This document shows, piece by piece, positions 35,027 to 44,770 of a DNA stretch of 54,264 nt; position 1 is the first letter of the stretch, and each line of letters opens with the position of its first letter. Source of the stretch: Bacteroidales bacterium (GTDB taxonomy: Bacteria > Bacteroidota > Bacteroidia > Bacteroidales > UBA932); NCBI GenBank assembly GCA_017625535.1, contig JAGAKR010000027.1, forward strand, positions 1 through 54,264, given 5' to 3'. The notes under the pieces are model-generated. The model searched no databases and was not told the DNA's origin. It saw only the letters and a program-made list of their open reading frames with translations. A program made the position numbers and the translations under genes.

Positions 35027-35835
35027 TGTTCAAAAAGATCCTCATATGGTTTGTGGCGGCTGCTTCGCTGGCGGCAATGGGTGCATATTTCTTTTTTGCC
35101 CAGATGCTTTACAGCAAAGGGATGCCTACGCAGGTTTGTAGGGAGGTTAATGTAACCTTGCTCGACAGCCTGCAGAACCGTTTTGTTGGGAAGGATGAAG
35201 TTATAGGAATTATGGATGGCTTTATGGGACAGAATGTAGGGAAGAGTGTGGAGGAGATTGACCTGCATATTGCAGAGCAGCTGCTCAACCAGAGGAGTGC
35301 CATAAAGGAATCACAGGTGAGCGTTACCCGTTCCGGGGAGTTGAGGGTGGAGATAACCCAGCGCAAGCCTGTTCTGAGGATACAGACAGAGAACGGCGGG
35401 TTTTATGTAGATGAAACCGAGTATATATTCCCGCTGGTTTCCACATTCACCTCTTATGTACCGGTGGTAAGCGGACACATTCCGCTGGCCATAAATCCGG
35501 AGCACAGGGGGCTTGCAACTGATGACCACGGAAACTGGATGGAGCGGATAATGGAACTGGGCAACTTTATGAGCAGCGACCCGTTCTGGAATGCACAGAT
35601 TGAGCAGATTTATGTAGACAGCCACGGAGATATAATACTCTCTCCAAGGGTTGGGGACCACAAGATAATTTTTGGGGACTTGAAGGATATAGAGACCAAA
35701 TTCAACAAACTGTACACATTCTACAAGAATATTGTGCCGGCAGAGGGGTGGGAGAAGTACAGTTCAATAAACCTCAAGTACAAAGACCAGATAGTTTGCA
35801 AATTAAAAAAGAAAAACAATAAAAAATCTCTTTGA
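35026..35835 (+). CDS. ftsQ: Cell division protein FtsQ
   Basis: This is a 269-residue bitopic protein: one membrane segment (about 5-26), a divergent POTRA-like domain (about 30-105, NVTLLDSLQNRFVGKDEVIG.. to VEITQRKPVLRIQ) and a periplasmic FtsQ beta domain (FYVDETEYIFPLVSTFTSYVPVVSGHI, YVDSHGDIILSPRVGDHKIIFG). The C-terminus is very basic. It links FtsL with the Z-ring assembly. The family is weakly conserved in sequence, but position between murC and ftsA makes the call firm. Confidence 0.93.
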   Translation: MFKKILIWFVAAASLAAMGAYFFFAQMLYSKGMPTQVCREVNVTLLDSLQNRFVGKDEVIGIMDGFMGQNVGKSVEEIDLHIAEQLLNQRSAIKESQVSVTRSGELRVEITQRKPVLRIQTENGGFYVDETEYIFPLVSTFTSYVPVVSGHIPLAINPEHRGLATDDHGNWMERIMELGNFMSSDPFWNAQIEQIYVDSHGDIILSPRVGDHKIIFGDLKDIETKFNKLYTFYKNIVPAEGWEKYSSINLKYKDQIVCKLKKKNNKKSL

Positions 35836-35838
35836 GTT

Positions 35839-37176
35839 ATGAGAAATCTGATAGCAGCCATTGACTTGGGAACCACCAAGGTTGTGTGTCTTGTAGGGGA
35901 AAAGACCGCAGCAGGAATAAAGATAATTGCCTTGAGCGAGGCACCTTCAAAAGGTGTGAGCAGGGGCGAAGTTGTAAACATCCAGTCTGTGCTGGATTCC
36001 ATGATGCCTACAATACAGAATGTGGAGAATGCAATTGGGGAGAAGATAAATGAGGTATTTGTGGGAATTGCCGGCCAGAACATAAGGTGTGAGCAGGGTA
36101 CAGACCAGACCATAAGGCAGAACCCTGATGAACTCATTACAACAGAAGAGATAGAGGGTATTACAAGGAAGATGTACGGCACTTTCTGCCAGGGCGGCGA
36201 AGAGGTGCTGCATGCCATTCCGCAGTCATACATTGTGGATGACCATATTGGCATTACAGAGCCTGTTGGTATGCCCGGCAAACAGATATACTCAAACTTC
36301 AAGCTGTTCATAGGGAGGAAGACATCCGCACAGTTCAGCCACAATGTGATTGACCGTGCAAATCTCAAACTGAGGGAACTGGTTCTTGAGCCTCTTGCCT
36401 CTGCAAAGGCTGTATTGGGAGAGGATGAAATGGAGATTGGTGTTGCAATGCTTGATATAGGAGGCGGCACCTCAGACCTTCTCATAATTCAGGACAACAT
36501 AATAAGACATACCGCCGTAATTCCTTTTGGCGGAAACTGCATTACAGAAGATGTAAAGCAAGGCTGCGGCGTATCTTCAAAAATTGCAGAACAGCTCAAG
36601 ACAGACCACGGCTCTTGTATGAGTTCTCTTGCCCAGGAGAACAAGAGGGTTGTGATCCCAGGTGTAGGCGGCAGGGAGAACAAGGAGATTTCACTAAAAC
36701 ACATTGCCTGCATAATTGAGGCAAGGGTTGAAGAGATTCTGGAGGCAGCACTCTATGAGATTGAGAAATCTGGGTACAAGAACAAGATAAAGGCCGGCCT
36801 GGTAATTACCGGAGGCACTTCTCAGCTTGCAAACATAAGGCAGCTGGCCAATATAGTTACAGGACTTGAGACAAGGCTTGCATATCCTGGAAGGGAGTTC
36901 TGCGATACAGATGCGCAGGTATGCAAACCGTCACTCTCAACTGCAGTAGGACTTGTCCTTACAGGATTTGAGAGGATGGAGCGCCAGGGCGTGAGGTTCA
37001 ACACCACCACCCCTATCAACTACAGGAAGGAGGAAGAAGAGGCTGTAACTGTAGAGGCTGCACCACAGGCAAGGGAAGAGGTGAAGGAGACAAAGAAGAA
37101 GGGGGGCGGATTCTCATTCAGCAAGTTCTTCAACCAGTTCAAAGATGACAATATGTTCACCGATAACGAGGCATAA
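35839..37176 (+). CDS. ftsA: Cell division protein FtsA
   Basis: This is a 445-residue actin-like protein. Phosphate loop AAIDLGTTKVVCLVGE, the SHS2/1C insertion (about 85-165), phosphate 2 loop MLDIGGGTSDLLII, adenosine motif LVITGGTSQLANI and a long Lys/Gly-rich C-terminal linker ending in an amphipathic stretch (FSFSKFFNQFKDDNMF, about 424-439) that should anchor it to the inner membrane. It tethers FtsZ and lies 2 bp before ftsZ. Confidence 0.97.
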   Translation: MRNLIAAIDLGTTKVVCLVGEKTAAGIKIIALSEAPSKGVSRGEVVNIQSVLDSMMPTIQNVENAIGEKINEVFVGIAGQNIRCEQGTDQTIRQNPDELITTEEIEGITRKMYGTFCQGGEEVLHAIPQSYIVDDHIGITEPVGMPGKQIYSNFKLFIGRKTSAQFSHNVIDRANLKLRELVLEPLASAKAVLGEDEMEIGVAMLDIGGGTSDLLIIQDNIIRHTAVIPFGGNCITEDVKQGCGVSSKIAEQLKTDHGSCMSSLAQENKRVVIPGVGGRENKEISLKHIACIIEARVEEILEAALYEIEKSGYKNKIKAGLVITGGTSQLANIRQLANIVTGLETRLAYPGREFCDTDAQVCKPSLSTAVGLVLTGFERMERQGVRFNTTTPINYRKEEEEAVTVEAAPQAREEVKETKKKGGGFSFSKFFNQFKDDNMFTDNEA

Positions 37177-37178
37177 TT

Positions 37179-38600
37179 ATGGAAGATATCATTGTACCTG
37201 ATGGCTGGGATATGAGCCAGAGCATCATTAAAGTTATAGGTGTTGGAGGAGGCGGCTGCAACGCAGTGTCCGAGATGTTCCGCCAGGGGATAAAGGATGT
37301 GGAATTTATGGTGTGCAACACAGATATCCAGTCCCTCAAGATAAGCCAGGTACCTGAAACCCTGAGGCTTGGAAGTGACCTTACAAGAGGTCTAGGAGCA
37401 GGATGCGATCCGGAAAAAGGACGCAAGGCTGCAACCGAATCTATAGATGACATCCGCAAATCCCTGCAGGGAAATACCGAGATGGTGTTCATTACTGCCG
37501 GAATGGGCGGCGGTACAGGAACCGGAGCGGCCCCTGTAATTGCACAGGTTGCCAAGGAGTTGGGAAAACTTACTGTGGCGGTTGTAACCCTCCCGTTCAG
37601 GGATGAGGGTCCGGATTTCATAAAACGTGCAATCCTGGGTATAAGGGAACTGAGGAAATATGTTGACAGCCTCCTTATAATTGATAACCAGAAACTGTAC
37701 AAGGTATTCGGAGACCTTACCATTTTTGATGCCTTCCCTCGTGCAAACGAGGTGTTGAGCACAGCGGTAAGGAGTATTGCTGACATCATCAACCGCCCGG
37801 GTTTCATAAACGTGGATTTTGCGGATGTAAGGATGGTGATGAACAACAGCGGTATGGCGATTATGGGTATGGGTGAGGCTGAAGGCCCCGACAGGGCAAT
37901 TGATGCCGTACAGAAAGCCCTTGAATCACCTCTTTTGAATGATTGCGACCTTACCACTGCAAAAGGTGTGCTTGTAAATATCACATCCAGCAAGGAGGAC
38001 GGAGGCCTTACAATGGCTGAACTATCCCAGATTATGGATCAGGTACGCAGCTATACCGGAGGCTCTGCCAACAAGTTCAAGAGGGGTGTGGTTTATGACC
38101 CTTCAATAGGCAAGAAGATAAGCGTTACCATTGTGGCTACAGGTTTTGAGGTGAACAACCTTCCTCAGATAAACGAAGATGAGGATTCAGATGCAATCCT
38201 GATTGGCACAAGCGGCATATATGATACTGTAAAGAGTGCTCCTAAAGAGAACGGCAATACAATAATCATAAACAGGATTGAGCCAGAGGAGGAGCCTGAG
38301 CCTGCAGCATACAGCAGGCAGAGGGAGGAGAAGCCTGCCCGCAATTATGTGGAGGAGACGCCTCAGATGGAGCAGTATGTAAGGCCTCAGGGCAAACCTG
38401 CCCTTATCCTGGATCCCGACGAGGACATTACAGAAAAGGAGAGGATACCTGCATATATGAGGAGGGGGAAGAAACTCTCCGGAATCATTACAGACCAGGA
38501 CAATGCACCTGTACAGACAGGGGGAAGGATGACACTTGGCCAGGAAGACGGCACCCAACAGTTAAGCAGCAACTCATACCTTCACCAGACCCAGGATTAG
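37179..38600 (+). CDS. ftsZ: Cell division GTPase FtsZ
   Basis: This is a 473-residue tubulin homologue. The tubulin signature GGGTGTG spans 110-116. IKVIGVGGGGCNAV, the T7 loop region NVDFADVRMVM and VTIVATGFE are present. After about residue 325 comes a variable linker. The partner-binding motif ERIPAYMRRG sits about 50 residues before the end, and the protein finishes SSNSYLHQTQD; having both elements is typical of Bacteroidetes FtsZ. It is the last gene of the operon. No terminator hairpin is visible before the gltX promoter. Confidence 0.97.
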   Translation: MEDIIVPDGWDMSQSIIKVIGVGGGGCNAVSEMFRQGIKDVEFMVCNTDIQSLKISQVPETLRLGSDLTRGLGAGCDPEKGRKAATESIDDIRKSLQGNTEMVFITAGMGGGTGTGAAPVIAQVAKELGKLTVAVVTLPFRDEGPDFIKRAILGIRELRKYVDSLLIIDNQKLYKVFGDLTIFDAFPRANEVLSTAVRSIADIINRPGFINVDFADVRMVMNNSGMAIMGMGEAEGPDRAIDAVQKALESPLLNDCDLTTAKGVLVNITSSKEDGGLTMAELSQIMDQVRSYTGGSANKFKRGVVYDPSIGKKISVTIVATGFEVNNLPQINEDEDSDAILIGTSGIYDTVKSAPKENGNTIIINRIEPEEEPEPAAYSRQREEKPARNYVEETPQMEQYVRPQGKPALILDPDEDITEKERIPAYMRRGKKLSGIITDQDNAPVQTGGRMTLGQEDGTQQLSSNSYLHQTQD

Positions 38601-38630
38601 TTGCCCCTCAATAAAAAATTATTAAGTTTG
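38601..38630 (+). promoter_or_regulatory. Bacteroidetes-type promoter of gltX
   Basis: TTG at 38601-38603 directly after the ftsZ stop, exactly 19 bp, then TAAGTTTG at 38623-38630. The gltX ATG is 24 bp further on. Confidence 0.75.
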
Positions 38631-38654
38631 CACTCAAATAAAAAGGAAAACACT

Positions 38655-40253
38655 ATGAGTGAGAGAAAAAGAAGAGTAAGATTTGCCCCAAGCCCTACAG
38701 GTCCGCTCCATATGGGCGGCGTAAGGACCGCATTATATAACTACCTATATGCAAAACAGGCAGGAGGAGATTTCATTATCCGCATAGAGGATACAGACTC
38801 ACAAAGATTTGTACCCGGAGCAGAAAAATACATAATAGATTCATTGAACTGGTGCGGCATTATTCCCGACGAGGGTGTGGATGCCCAGGGCAATGTGGTT
38901 GAAACCCCAAGCGAAAGGCATCCTCATGCCCCATACAGGCAGTCGCAGAGAAAGCCTATCTACAGGGGGTATGCAGAGCAGCTGATTGCCAACGGATATG
39001 CATACTACGCATTTGATACAGCAGAGGAACTTGATGCCCGCAGAAAAGAGGCTGAGGCCAACAAGCAGACCTTCATCTACAACTACCAGACCCGCAAGGA
39101 GCTTAAGAACTCCCTCACATTGCCTGAGGATGAGGTGAAGAGGCTCATTGAGACCACAACCAACTGGACAATCCGCTTCAAGAACCCAGAGAATGAGATT
39201 GTAAAGATGGACGACCTTATCCGCGGACATATAGAGGTAAATACCAACACCATAGATGACAAAGTGCTTTGGAAGAGGGCTGATGAACTTCCAACCTACC
39301 ACCTTGCCAACATTGTGGACGACCACCTTATGGAGATTACAGAGGTTATCCGCGGCGAGGAGTGGCTCCCTTCCCTCCCACTCCACTATATGCTTTACAA
39401 GGCTTTCGGCTGGACCGATACCCAACCACGTTTTGCACACCTTTCTTTGCTTCTCAAGCCTGACGGCAAAGGGAAGTTGAGCAAGAGGGACGGAGACCGT
39501 CTTGGTTTCCCTGTATTCCCGCTCAGATGGGTGAATCCTGAGGGTGAGGTAAGCCGCGGCTACAGAGAGGACGGCTACTATCCGCAGGCTTTCGTAAACC
39601 TGCTTGCCCTCCTTGGCTGGAATCCTGGTACAGAGCAGGAGCTCTTTACAATGGATGAACTTGTACAGGCATTCTCACTGGAGAGGGTGATAAAATCGGG
39701 AGCAAGGTTCAATGCAGACAAGGCAAAATGGTTCAACCAGGAGTACCTGAGGAAACAGACAGATGCACAACTGGCTGAGCAGTTCATCCCTATTCTTGCA
39801 GAGAAAGGTGTTGACACATCAAAATATCCTTTTGCATTTGTAGAACAGCTTTGCGGCCTCATTAAAGAGAGGGCCCATTTTGTGGCTGATTTCTGGGATA
39901 TCTGCAGTTACTTCTTCATTGCCCCAACCTCATACGCAGAGAATGATGTGAAGAAGTTCTGTACACCTGAAACTATGGAGATAATAAAGAAGGTGAAGGA
40001 ATTCATCGGGAATATGGAGATAAAGGAGTTTGCAACTGCAGGTGACACTTCCAAGGCAGAGTGTGTACAGGCCATTGAAGAGAAACTTACAGGCTACATT
40101 AAGGAGAATGAGTGGAAGATGGGTGCAGTTATGAATACCCTACGTCTCTTCTTTGTAGGCCAGGCCAAAGGTCTTGGAATTGCAGACATCATCTACTTTG
40201 TAGGAAAAGAGGAAGCTTTACGCAGAATTAATGCAGGAGAAAATGCAGTATAG
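38655..40253 (+). CDS. gltX: Glutamyl-tRNA synthetase
   Basis: This is a 532-residue class I aminoacyl-tRNA synthetase. The HIGH-type motif appears in FAPSPTGPLHMGGVRTALYN and the KMSKS-type motif as GKLSKRDGDR. The glutamate-specific RIEDTDSQRF and VIRGEEWLPSLPLHYMLYKAF segments and a helical anticodon-binding C-terminus are present. The ATG at 38655 is used; an upstream in-frame TTG at 38601 is part of the promoter. It overlaps the next gene by 11 bp. Confidence 0.97.
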   Translation: MSERKRRVRFAPSPTGPLHMGGVRTALYNYLYAKQAGGDFIIRIEDTDSQRFVPGAEKYIIDSLNWCGIIPDEGVDAQGNVVETPSERHPHAPYRQSQRKPIYRGYAEQLIANGYAYYAFDTAEELDARRKEAEANKQTFIYNYQTRKELKNSLTLPEDEVKRLIETTTNWTIRFKNPENEIVKMDDLIRGHIEVNTNTIDDKVLWKRADELPTYHLANIVDDHLMEITEVIRGEEWLPSLPLHYMLYKAFGWTDTQPRFAHLSLLLKPDGKGKLSKRDGDRLGFPVFPLRWVNPEGEVSRGYREDGYYPQAFVNLLALLGWNPGTEQELFTMDELVQAFSLERVIKSGARFNADKAKWFNQEYLRKQTDAQLAEQFIPILAEKGVDTSKYPFAFVEQLCGLIKERAHFVADFWDICSYFFIAPTSYAENDVKKFCTPETMEIIKKVKEFIGNMEIKEFATAGDTSKAECVQAIEEKLTGYIKENEWKMGAVMNTLRLFFVGQAKGLGIADIIYFVGKEEALRRINAGENAV

Positions 40254-42165
40254 ATTTAACATTTACAGAAATGTTGCAACAAGCAGAAAGCCATTGTTTA
40301 TGGCTCTCTGCTTTGTTTTTTTGGGGTGCATGATGGCATCCTGCGGCAACAGGGGCTGGAAGCCCAACGGGAAAGTGGCAGATGAGACATTCTCATTTGC
40401 CTGGATATCCGACAACCACCTGGGATCATACGCATACGCGGAAGATGACCTCAGACAGGCCATTGAGGATATAAACTCAATAGACTCTCTGGAGTTTGTG
40501 ATACTTACAGGTGACCTTACAGAATTTGGAGTTACATCCGAGTTTGCCCTCCTTAAGCAGATGATGGATTCCCTCAACAAGCCATACTATATGGTGGACG
40601 GCAACCACGATGTGAACTGGAGCGAGAACGGCACCACCACTTTTGAAAATTACTTCAAGGGGAATGCCCCGCGTTTCTGTTTTGATGCGCACGGCATCCG
40701 CTTCATTGGATGCGGCAGCGGCCCTATGCTGAGGATGGGGGCACCGCATATCCCACGTGAGGAGATAAACTGGCTTAAGGAGACCCTTGCTTCCACACAT
40801 AAAGACCAGCCTGTGGTATTTGTAAACCACTTCCCGCAGTTTGAGGAGATTGCCAACAGTTATGAGGTTACCAATATCCTCAAAAAATACAATGTGCAGT
40901 ATATTCTCAGCGGCCATTTCCACGTCAATTCCACAAAAGAGTACAATGGCCTTACAAGTGTGCTGGGACGCTCGCTGCTGCGCCGTACAGACCCTATAGG
41001 AGGTTACAACATTGTTACCCTTACAGCAGACTCAATGTATGTGGCGGAACGCACCATCAAAGGGGAAACCCACTCTGTATGGTTCAGGGGAGGTCTTCAG
41101 GAACAATATGTTCCAAAAGGGGATGAGATTGAAATTTCTTATGCCATAAATGAGGAATACCCTCAGGTTAAGGAGGCCTGGAGGATTTCAGAGGTTTCAG
41201 ACATAGCATCCCAGGCATCAATAGAGGGCAACTTCTATGTTTACACCACAACAGGGGGCAAAACAGTGGCTCTGGATGCCTCTGCCGGAGAAAAAATATG
41301 GGAGTTCCAGAGCGGGAACAAAATCTTCTCTGCGCCGTTCATAACAGATAAAATGGTGTATGTTTCCTCTACAGACGGCAACATTTATGCACTGGACCGC
41401 CTCAGCGGCTCAAAGGTATGGGAATATGACGCCGGTTATCCGGTTGTGGCCTCTCCCCTGGTTATAGGGGATACCCTGTATGTGGGCTCCTCAAATGAGA
41501 AGTTCCACGCGGTGGATGCTTCGCTGGGAAGAGGAATTTGGGTTTCTGAAGGGTTCCCGGGATACATGGAATCCCGCCCTTGCGCAGATGGGAAACATAT
41601 CTACACCGGAGGCTGGGAAGGAAGATTCTGGGCTATTGAGAAGCTGTCGGGAAGAAAAGTGTGGGAACACAATATTGGCAAAGGGAGGTACTTCTCCCCT
41701 GGTGCCTGCTGGCCTGTAATTGCAGAAGGAAAGATTTTTGTACAAAGTTCAGACAAGGTGCTGAGGGGCTATACTCCCGACGGTGCTGTAATTTGGGAGA
41801 ATACTTCAGCCCAGGGAAGGGAGTCAATGGGACTCTCTGCAGACGGGAAAACCCTCTATGTAAAAGGGACTACAGATACATTCACGGCATTTGACCTCAC
41901 AAAAGAGGGGTATCCTGTAAAATGGGAGACAAAGATGCCTTATGAGTACAATTTCATCCCTACCGCACCTGCAGAGATACCGGGTAAAGGTGTGGTTCTG
42001 GCTGCAGACACTTTTGGTACAGTATGTGCAGTAGGATCAGAGGGAGAGGGGCTGCAGTGGCAGTACAAAATCTCCAACTGTGCTGTAACCTCGTTCTGCG
42101 CAACTCCTGACGGAGGTGCAATTGCAATGACTATGGACGGTAAAATTGTTAAACTTGTATTTTGA
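40243..42165 (+). CDS. Metallophosphoesterase fused to a PQQ-type beta-propeller, lipoprotein
   Basis: This is a 640-residue exported protein with a lipobox after an extended N-terminus (..FLGCMMASC, Cys34). Domain 1 (about 45-275) is calcineurin-like: SDNHLG, TGDLTEFG, DGNHDVNW, VNHFPQ and SGHFHVNS supply the metal ligands. After a linker, domain 2 (about 330-640) has seven or so beta-propeller blades of the PQQ/PQQ-like type (GGKTVALDASAGEKIWEFQSG, DGNIYALDRLSGSKVWEYDAG). Start at 40243 follows AGGAGA; an alternative ATG is 12 bp upstream. It is coupled to gltX and 1 bp from the thioredoxin gene. The substrate is unknown. Confidence 0.88.
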   Translation: MQYRFNIYRNVATSRKPLFMALCFVFLGCMMASCGNRGWKPNGKVADETFSFAWISDNHLGSYAYAEDDLRQAIEDINSIDSLEFVILTGDLTEFGVTSEFALLKQMMDSLNKPYYMVDGNHDVNWSENGTTTFENYFKGNAPRFCFDAHGIRFIGCGSGPMLRMGAPHIPREEINWLKETLASTHKDQPVVFVNHFPQFEEIANSYEVTNILKKYNVQYILSGHFHVNSTKEYNGLTSVLGRSLLRRTDPIGGYNIVTLTADSMYVAERTIKGETHSVWFRGGLQEQYVPKGDEIEISYAINEEYPQVKEAWRISEVSDIASQASIEGNFYVYTTTGGKTVALDASAGEKIWEFQSGNKIFSAPFITDKMVYVSSTDGNIYALDRLSGSKVWEYDAGYPVVASPLVIGDTLYVGSSNEKFHAVDASLGRGIWVSEGFPGYMESRPCADGKHIYTGGWEGRFWAIEKLSGRKVWEHNIGKGRYFSPGACWPVIAEGKIFVQSSDKVLRGYTPDGAVIWENTSAQGRESMGLSADGKTLYVKGTTDTFTAFDLTKEGYPVKWETKMPYEYNFIPTAPAEIPGKGVVLAADTFGTVCAVGSEGEGLQWQYKISNCAVTSFCATPDGGAIAMTMDGKIVKLVF

Positions 42166-42166
42166 T

Positions 42167-42583
42167 ATGAAAAGATTTCTGTTTCTGGCTGCGGCACTGC
42201 TTATTGCCGCATCAACTTTTGCCCAAGGGATAAAATGGGAAGATGGGACACTTATGCAGGCTTTGAAAAAAGCCAAGGAGAGCGGCAAGGAACTTGTATT
42301 CCTGGATTGCTACGCCACCTGGTGCGGTCCCTGCAAGTATATGGCAAACTCTGTATTCACAACAAAAGAGGCAGGTGATTACTTCAACAAGAAGTTTGTG
42401 AACATAAAGATAGATATGGAGAAAGGGGAAGGTATTGGCCTTGCCAGGGAATTCCGCATTCAGGGATATCCTACATTCATAATCCTCAACTCCAACGGCA
42501 AAGAGATAGGCCGTATAGTGGGCGGGGCACCTATAAAGGATTTTATTAAGAGGGTGGATGCCATCCTTGCCTCTGAAGAATAA
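42167..42583 (+). CDS. Periplasmic thioredoxin-fold protein
   Basis: This is a 138-residue protein with a signal peptide (MKRFLFLAAALLIAASTFAQ) and a thioredoxin domain whose active site is WCGPC (Cys53, Cys56), followed by GYPTFIILNSNGKEIGRIVGG with the cis-proline. It belongs to the thioredoxin_7/DUF255-like periplasmic group and probably reduces exported disulfides; the electron donor is unknown. It is translationally adjacent to the phosphoesterase gene. The convergent TonB-like gene ends 10 bp away with no terminator between. Confidence 0.9.
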   Translation: MKRFLFLAAALLIAASTFAQGIKWEDGTLMQALKKAKESGKELVFLDCYATWCGPCKYMANSVFTTKEAGDYFNKKFVNIKIDMEKGEGIGLAREFRIQGYPTFIILNSNGKEIGRIVGGAPIKDFIKRVDAILASEE

Positions 42584-42593
42584 GGAGGGTTGT

Positions 42594-43319
42594 CTACTGG
42601 GCAATGAACCTGTAGACAATCTCCCCTATCTGCTTTTCTGCGGCAGATGATGAGGCCCTGAAACGGCTTCTCTTTGCCGCTGCAACAGCAGAACGGACAA
42701 GACACTCATCAGAAGATGAGACACTCTCTATAACAGCGGCAGAAACTACATATCCCTTTCTGTTTACCGCTATCTGCACACTTACATCACCGCCTCCCTG
42801 GCATTTATATGCCGGTACGGGGAGTGAAAGGGCTTTCCTCCCGTCAAGGGAGTATGAAATTACTGAAGGGCCTTTGTACTGCGGGGCATTGCTATCGGGA
42901 AGATTGTCCTGCGATGCCTGCGCCGCATCATCCGCCCCCTGCTCCCTTAGTGCAGCTGCCCTTGAGGCATCCAGTTTGCGCTGCAGTTCCCTTGCTTCAT
43001 CATAGACCTGGTTTGGGTTCTTGAAACGGTCATCCTTCAGGGCCTGGCTGCTGCGGTCCACTGCCACATTCCTGTATGCACTTGAAGATGCTTTTCCGCT
43101 TAGCAGGTCTTCCAGTTCCTTGCTGGCCTGGGCCTTGAGTTCTTCCTGTTTCTCAATCCTCTCTATCTCCTCCAGTTTGGAAAAGTCCAATACAAAAGAA
43201 GTCTCCTCACTGGCAACTCTTTGTATTGCAGTGAGGAGGCATATTATTATAACCACCAGATGAAATATAACGGTGGTGTAGAATCCGGCTTTTTTCTCTT
43301 TTGAATCCAGAAAACCCAT
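42594..43319 (-). CDS. TonB-like single-span protein
   Basis: This is a 241-residue protein with a short cytoplasmic N-terminus, one membrane segment (about 13-33, TTVIFHLVVIIICLLTAIQ), a charged helical region rich in Glu, Lys, Ala and Arg (about 45-130), and a C-terminal domain resembling TonB (GGGDVSVQIAVNRKGYVVSAAVIESVSSSDECLVRSAVAAAKRSRF). The linker lacks the long Pro-Glu/Pro-Lys runs of classical TonB. The ATG at 43319 follows GGGAG; an in-frame TTG precedes it. It lies 18 bp downstream of asnS. It may work with an ExbB/ExbD pair, such as the one at 48.4-50.7 kb, but this is inference. Confidence 0.7.
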   Translation of the reverse strand: MGFLDSKEKKAGFYTTVIFHLVVIIICLLTAIQRVASEETSFVLDFSKLEEIERIEKQEELKAQASKELEDLLSGKASSSAYRNVAVDRSSQALKDDRFKNPNQVYDEARELQRKLDASRAAALREQGADDAAQASQDNLPDSNAPQYKGPSVISYSLDGRKALSLPVPAYKCQGGGDVSVQIAVNRKGYVVSAAVIESVSSSDECLVRSAVAAAKRSRFRASSSAAEKQIGEIVYRFIAQ

Positions 43320-43337
43320 CAAGACTCCCTTTATCTC

Positions 43338-44732
43338 TTAGAATTCAGCAGATTTAGGGGTTCTTGGGAACGGAATCACGTCCCTGATGTTCTGCATACC
43401 GGTTACAAACAGCAAGAGTCTCTCAAATCCAAGGCCGAAACCGCTATGAGGCGCAGTACCAAAACGGCGTGTATCCATATACCACCACAAGTTGGTTGTA
43501 TCCATATTCAACTCGGCAATACGGGCACTCAACTTCTCAAAACTCTCCTCCCTCTGTGAACCGCCAATAATCTCACCAATTTTAGGGAACAGCACATCCA
43601 TAGCCCTTACAGTCTTGCCATCCTCATTCTGTTTCATATAGAATGCCTTATTGTCTTTTGGATAGTCTGTAAGGATTACAGGTTTCTTGAAGTGTTTCTC
43701 TACAAGGTATCTCTCGTGCTCACTCTGCAAGTCTATACCCCAGGCAACAGGGAACTCAAACTTCTGGCCGCTCTTAAGGAGAATATCTACACCCTCTGTA
43801 TAGGTAAGCCTTACAAACTCTGTAGAGATAACACTCTCCAGACGGCTGATAAGTTCCTTGTCAACCATATCATTGAGGAACTTGAGGTCATCCATACAGT
43901 TCTCAAGTGCATATTTCACACAATATTTGATGAAATCCTCTGCAAGATCCATATTGTCCTCAATCTCATAGAATGCCATCTCAGGCTCAATCATCCAGAA
44001 CTCTGCAAGGTGTCTTGGAGTGTTTGAATTCTCTGCACGGAAAGTAGGTCCAAAAGTGTATATCTGGCCAAGAGCCATTGCACCAAGCTCGCCCTCCAGC
44101 TGTCCGCTCACGGTAAGGGCAGTCTGCCTTCCAAAGAAATCATTTGAAAAATCAACTGCACCGTCCTCAGTTTTAGGGATATTGTTCAGGTCCATTGTTG
44201 TAACCTGGAACATTGCACCGGCACCCTCGCAGTCACTTGCTGTAATCAGCGGTGTATGCAGATAGAAGAATCCTCTGTCGTTGAAGTATTTGTGGATTGC
44301 GAATGCCATTGCATGCCTTATCCTCAATACTGCTCCGAAAGTGTTTGTACGTGGTCTCAAGTGGGCAATCTCCCTCAGGAACTCCATACTGTGGCCTTTC
44401 TTCTGCAAAGGATAACTCTCCACATCAGCTGTGCCGTAAACCTCTATCTCCTTTGCCTGTATCTCTACACTCTGGCCCTTGCCCATAGACTCCACCAAAT
44501 CTCCTTTAACTGCAATGCAGGCACCTGTAGTGATGCTCTTCATCAATTCCTCAGAAAAATTGGCGGCATCACATACCACCTGTATATTATTGATTGTGGA
44601 ACCGTCATTCAATGCAATGAAAGCCACATTTTTGTTTCCTCTCTTTGTCCTCACCCAACCTTTGGCCAACACCTCAACACCAGGTGTCTCGCAGAGCAAT
44701 TGGGCCACTCTCTTTCTTTTTATCTCACTCAT
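43338..44732 (-). CDS. asnS: Asparaginyl-tRNA synthetase
   Basis: This is a 464-residue class IIb synthetase. An N-terminal OB fold ([21 protein letters not shown]), motif 2 region ([24 protein letters not shown]) and motif 3 ([29 protein letters not shown]) are intact. AsnRS-type features (SQREES, DTRRFGT) separate it from AspRS. The length is typical. A TAACTTTG box lies upstream. The TonB-like gene follows on the same strand. Confidence 0.96.
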   Translation of the reverse strand: MSEIKRKRVAQLLCETPGVEVLAKGWVRTKRGNKNVAFIALNDGSTINNIQVVCDAANFSEELMKSITTGACIAVKGDLVESMGKGQSVEIQAKEIEVYGTADVESYPLQKKGHSMEFLREIAHLRPRTNTFGAVLRIRHAMAFAIHKYFNDRGFFYLHTPLITASDCEGAGAMFQVTTMDLNNIPKTEDGAVDFSNDFFGRQTALTVSGQLEGELGAMALGQIYTFGPTFRAENSNTPRHLAEFWMIEPEMAFYEIEDNMDLAEDFIKYCVKYALENCMDDLKFLNDMVDKELISRLESVISTEFVRLTYTEGVDILLKSGQKFEFPVAWGIDLQSEHERYLVEKHFKKPVILTDYPKDNKAFYMKQNEDGKTVRAMDVLFPKIGEIIGGSQREESFEKLSARIAELNMDTTNLWWYMDTRRFGTAPHSGFGLGFERLLLFVTGMQNIRDVIPFPRTPKSAEF

Positions 44733-44758
44733 TTCTGAATATTTTTATAATAGAACAG

Positions 44759-44766
44759 CAAAGTTA
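44759..44766 (-). promoter_or_regulatory. -7 element of asnS
   Basis: TAACTTTG on the minus strand fits TAnnTTTG and ends 26 bp before the asnS ATG. The -33 element is unclear. Confidence 0.5.
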
Positions 44767-44770
44767 AGAA

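Noticed and set aside
38448-38600. Extended FtsZ tail after IPAYMRR as an anomaly
   Set aside because: A displaced IPAY motif followed by a conserved NSYL-type terminus is usual for Bacteroidetes FtsZ.
23275-38600. Missing murF and ddl in the division cluster
   Set aside because: Bacteroidetes clusters normally lack them at this place; they are expected elsewhere in the genome.
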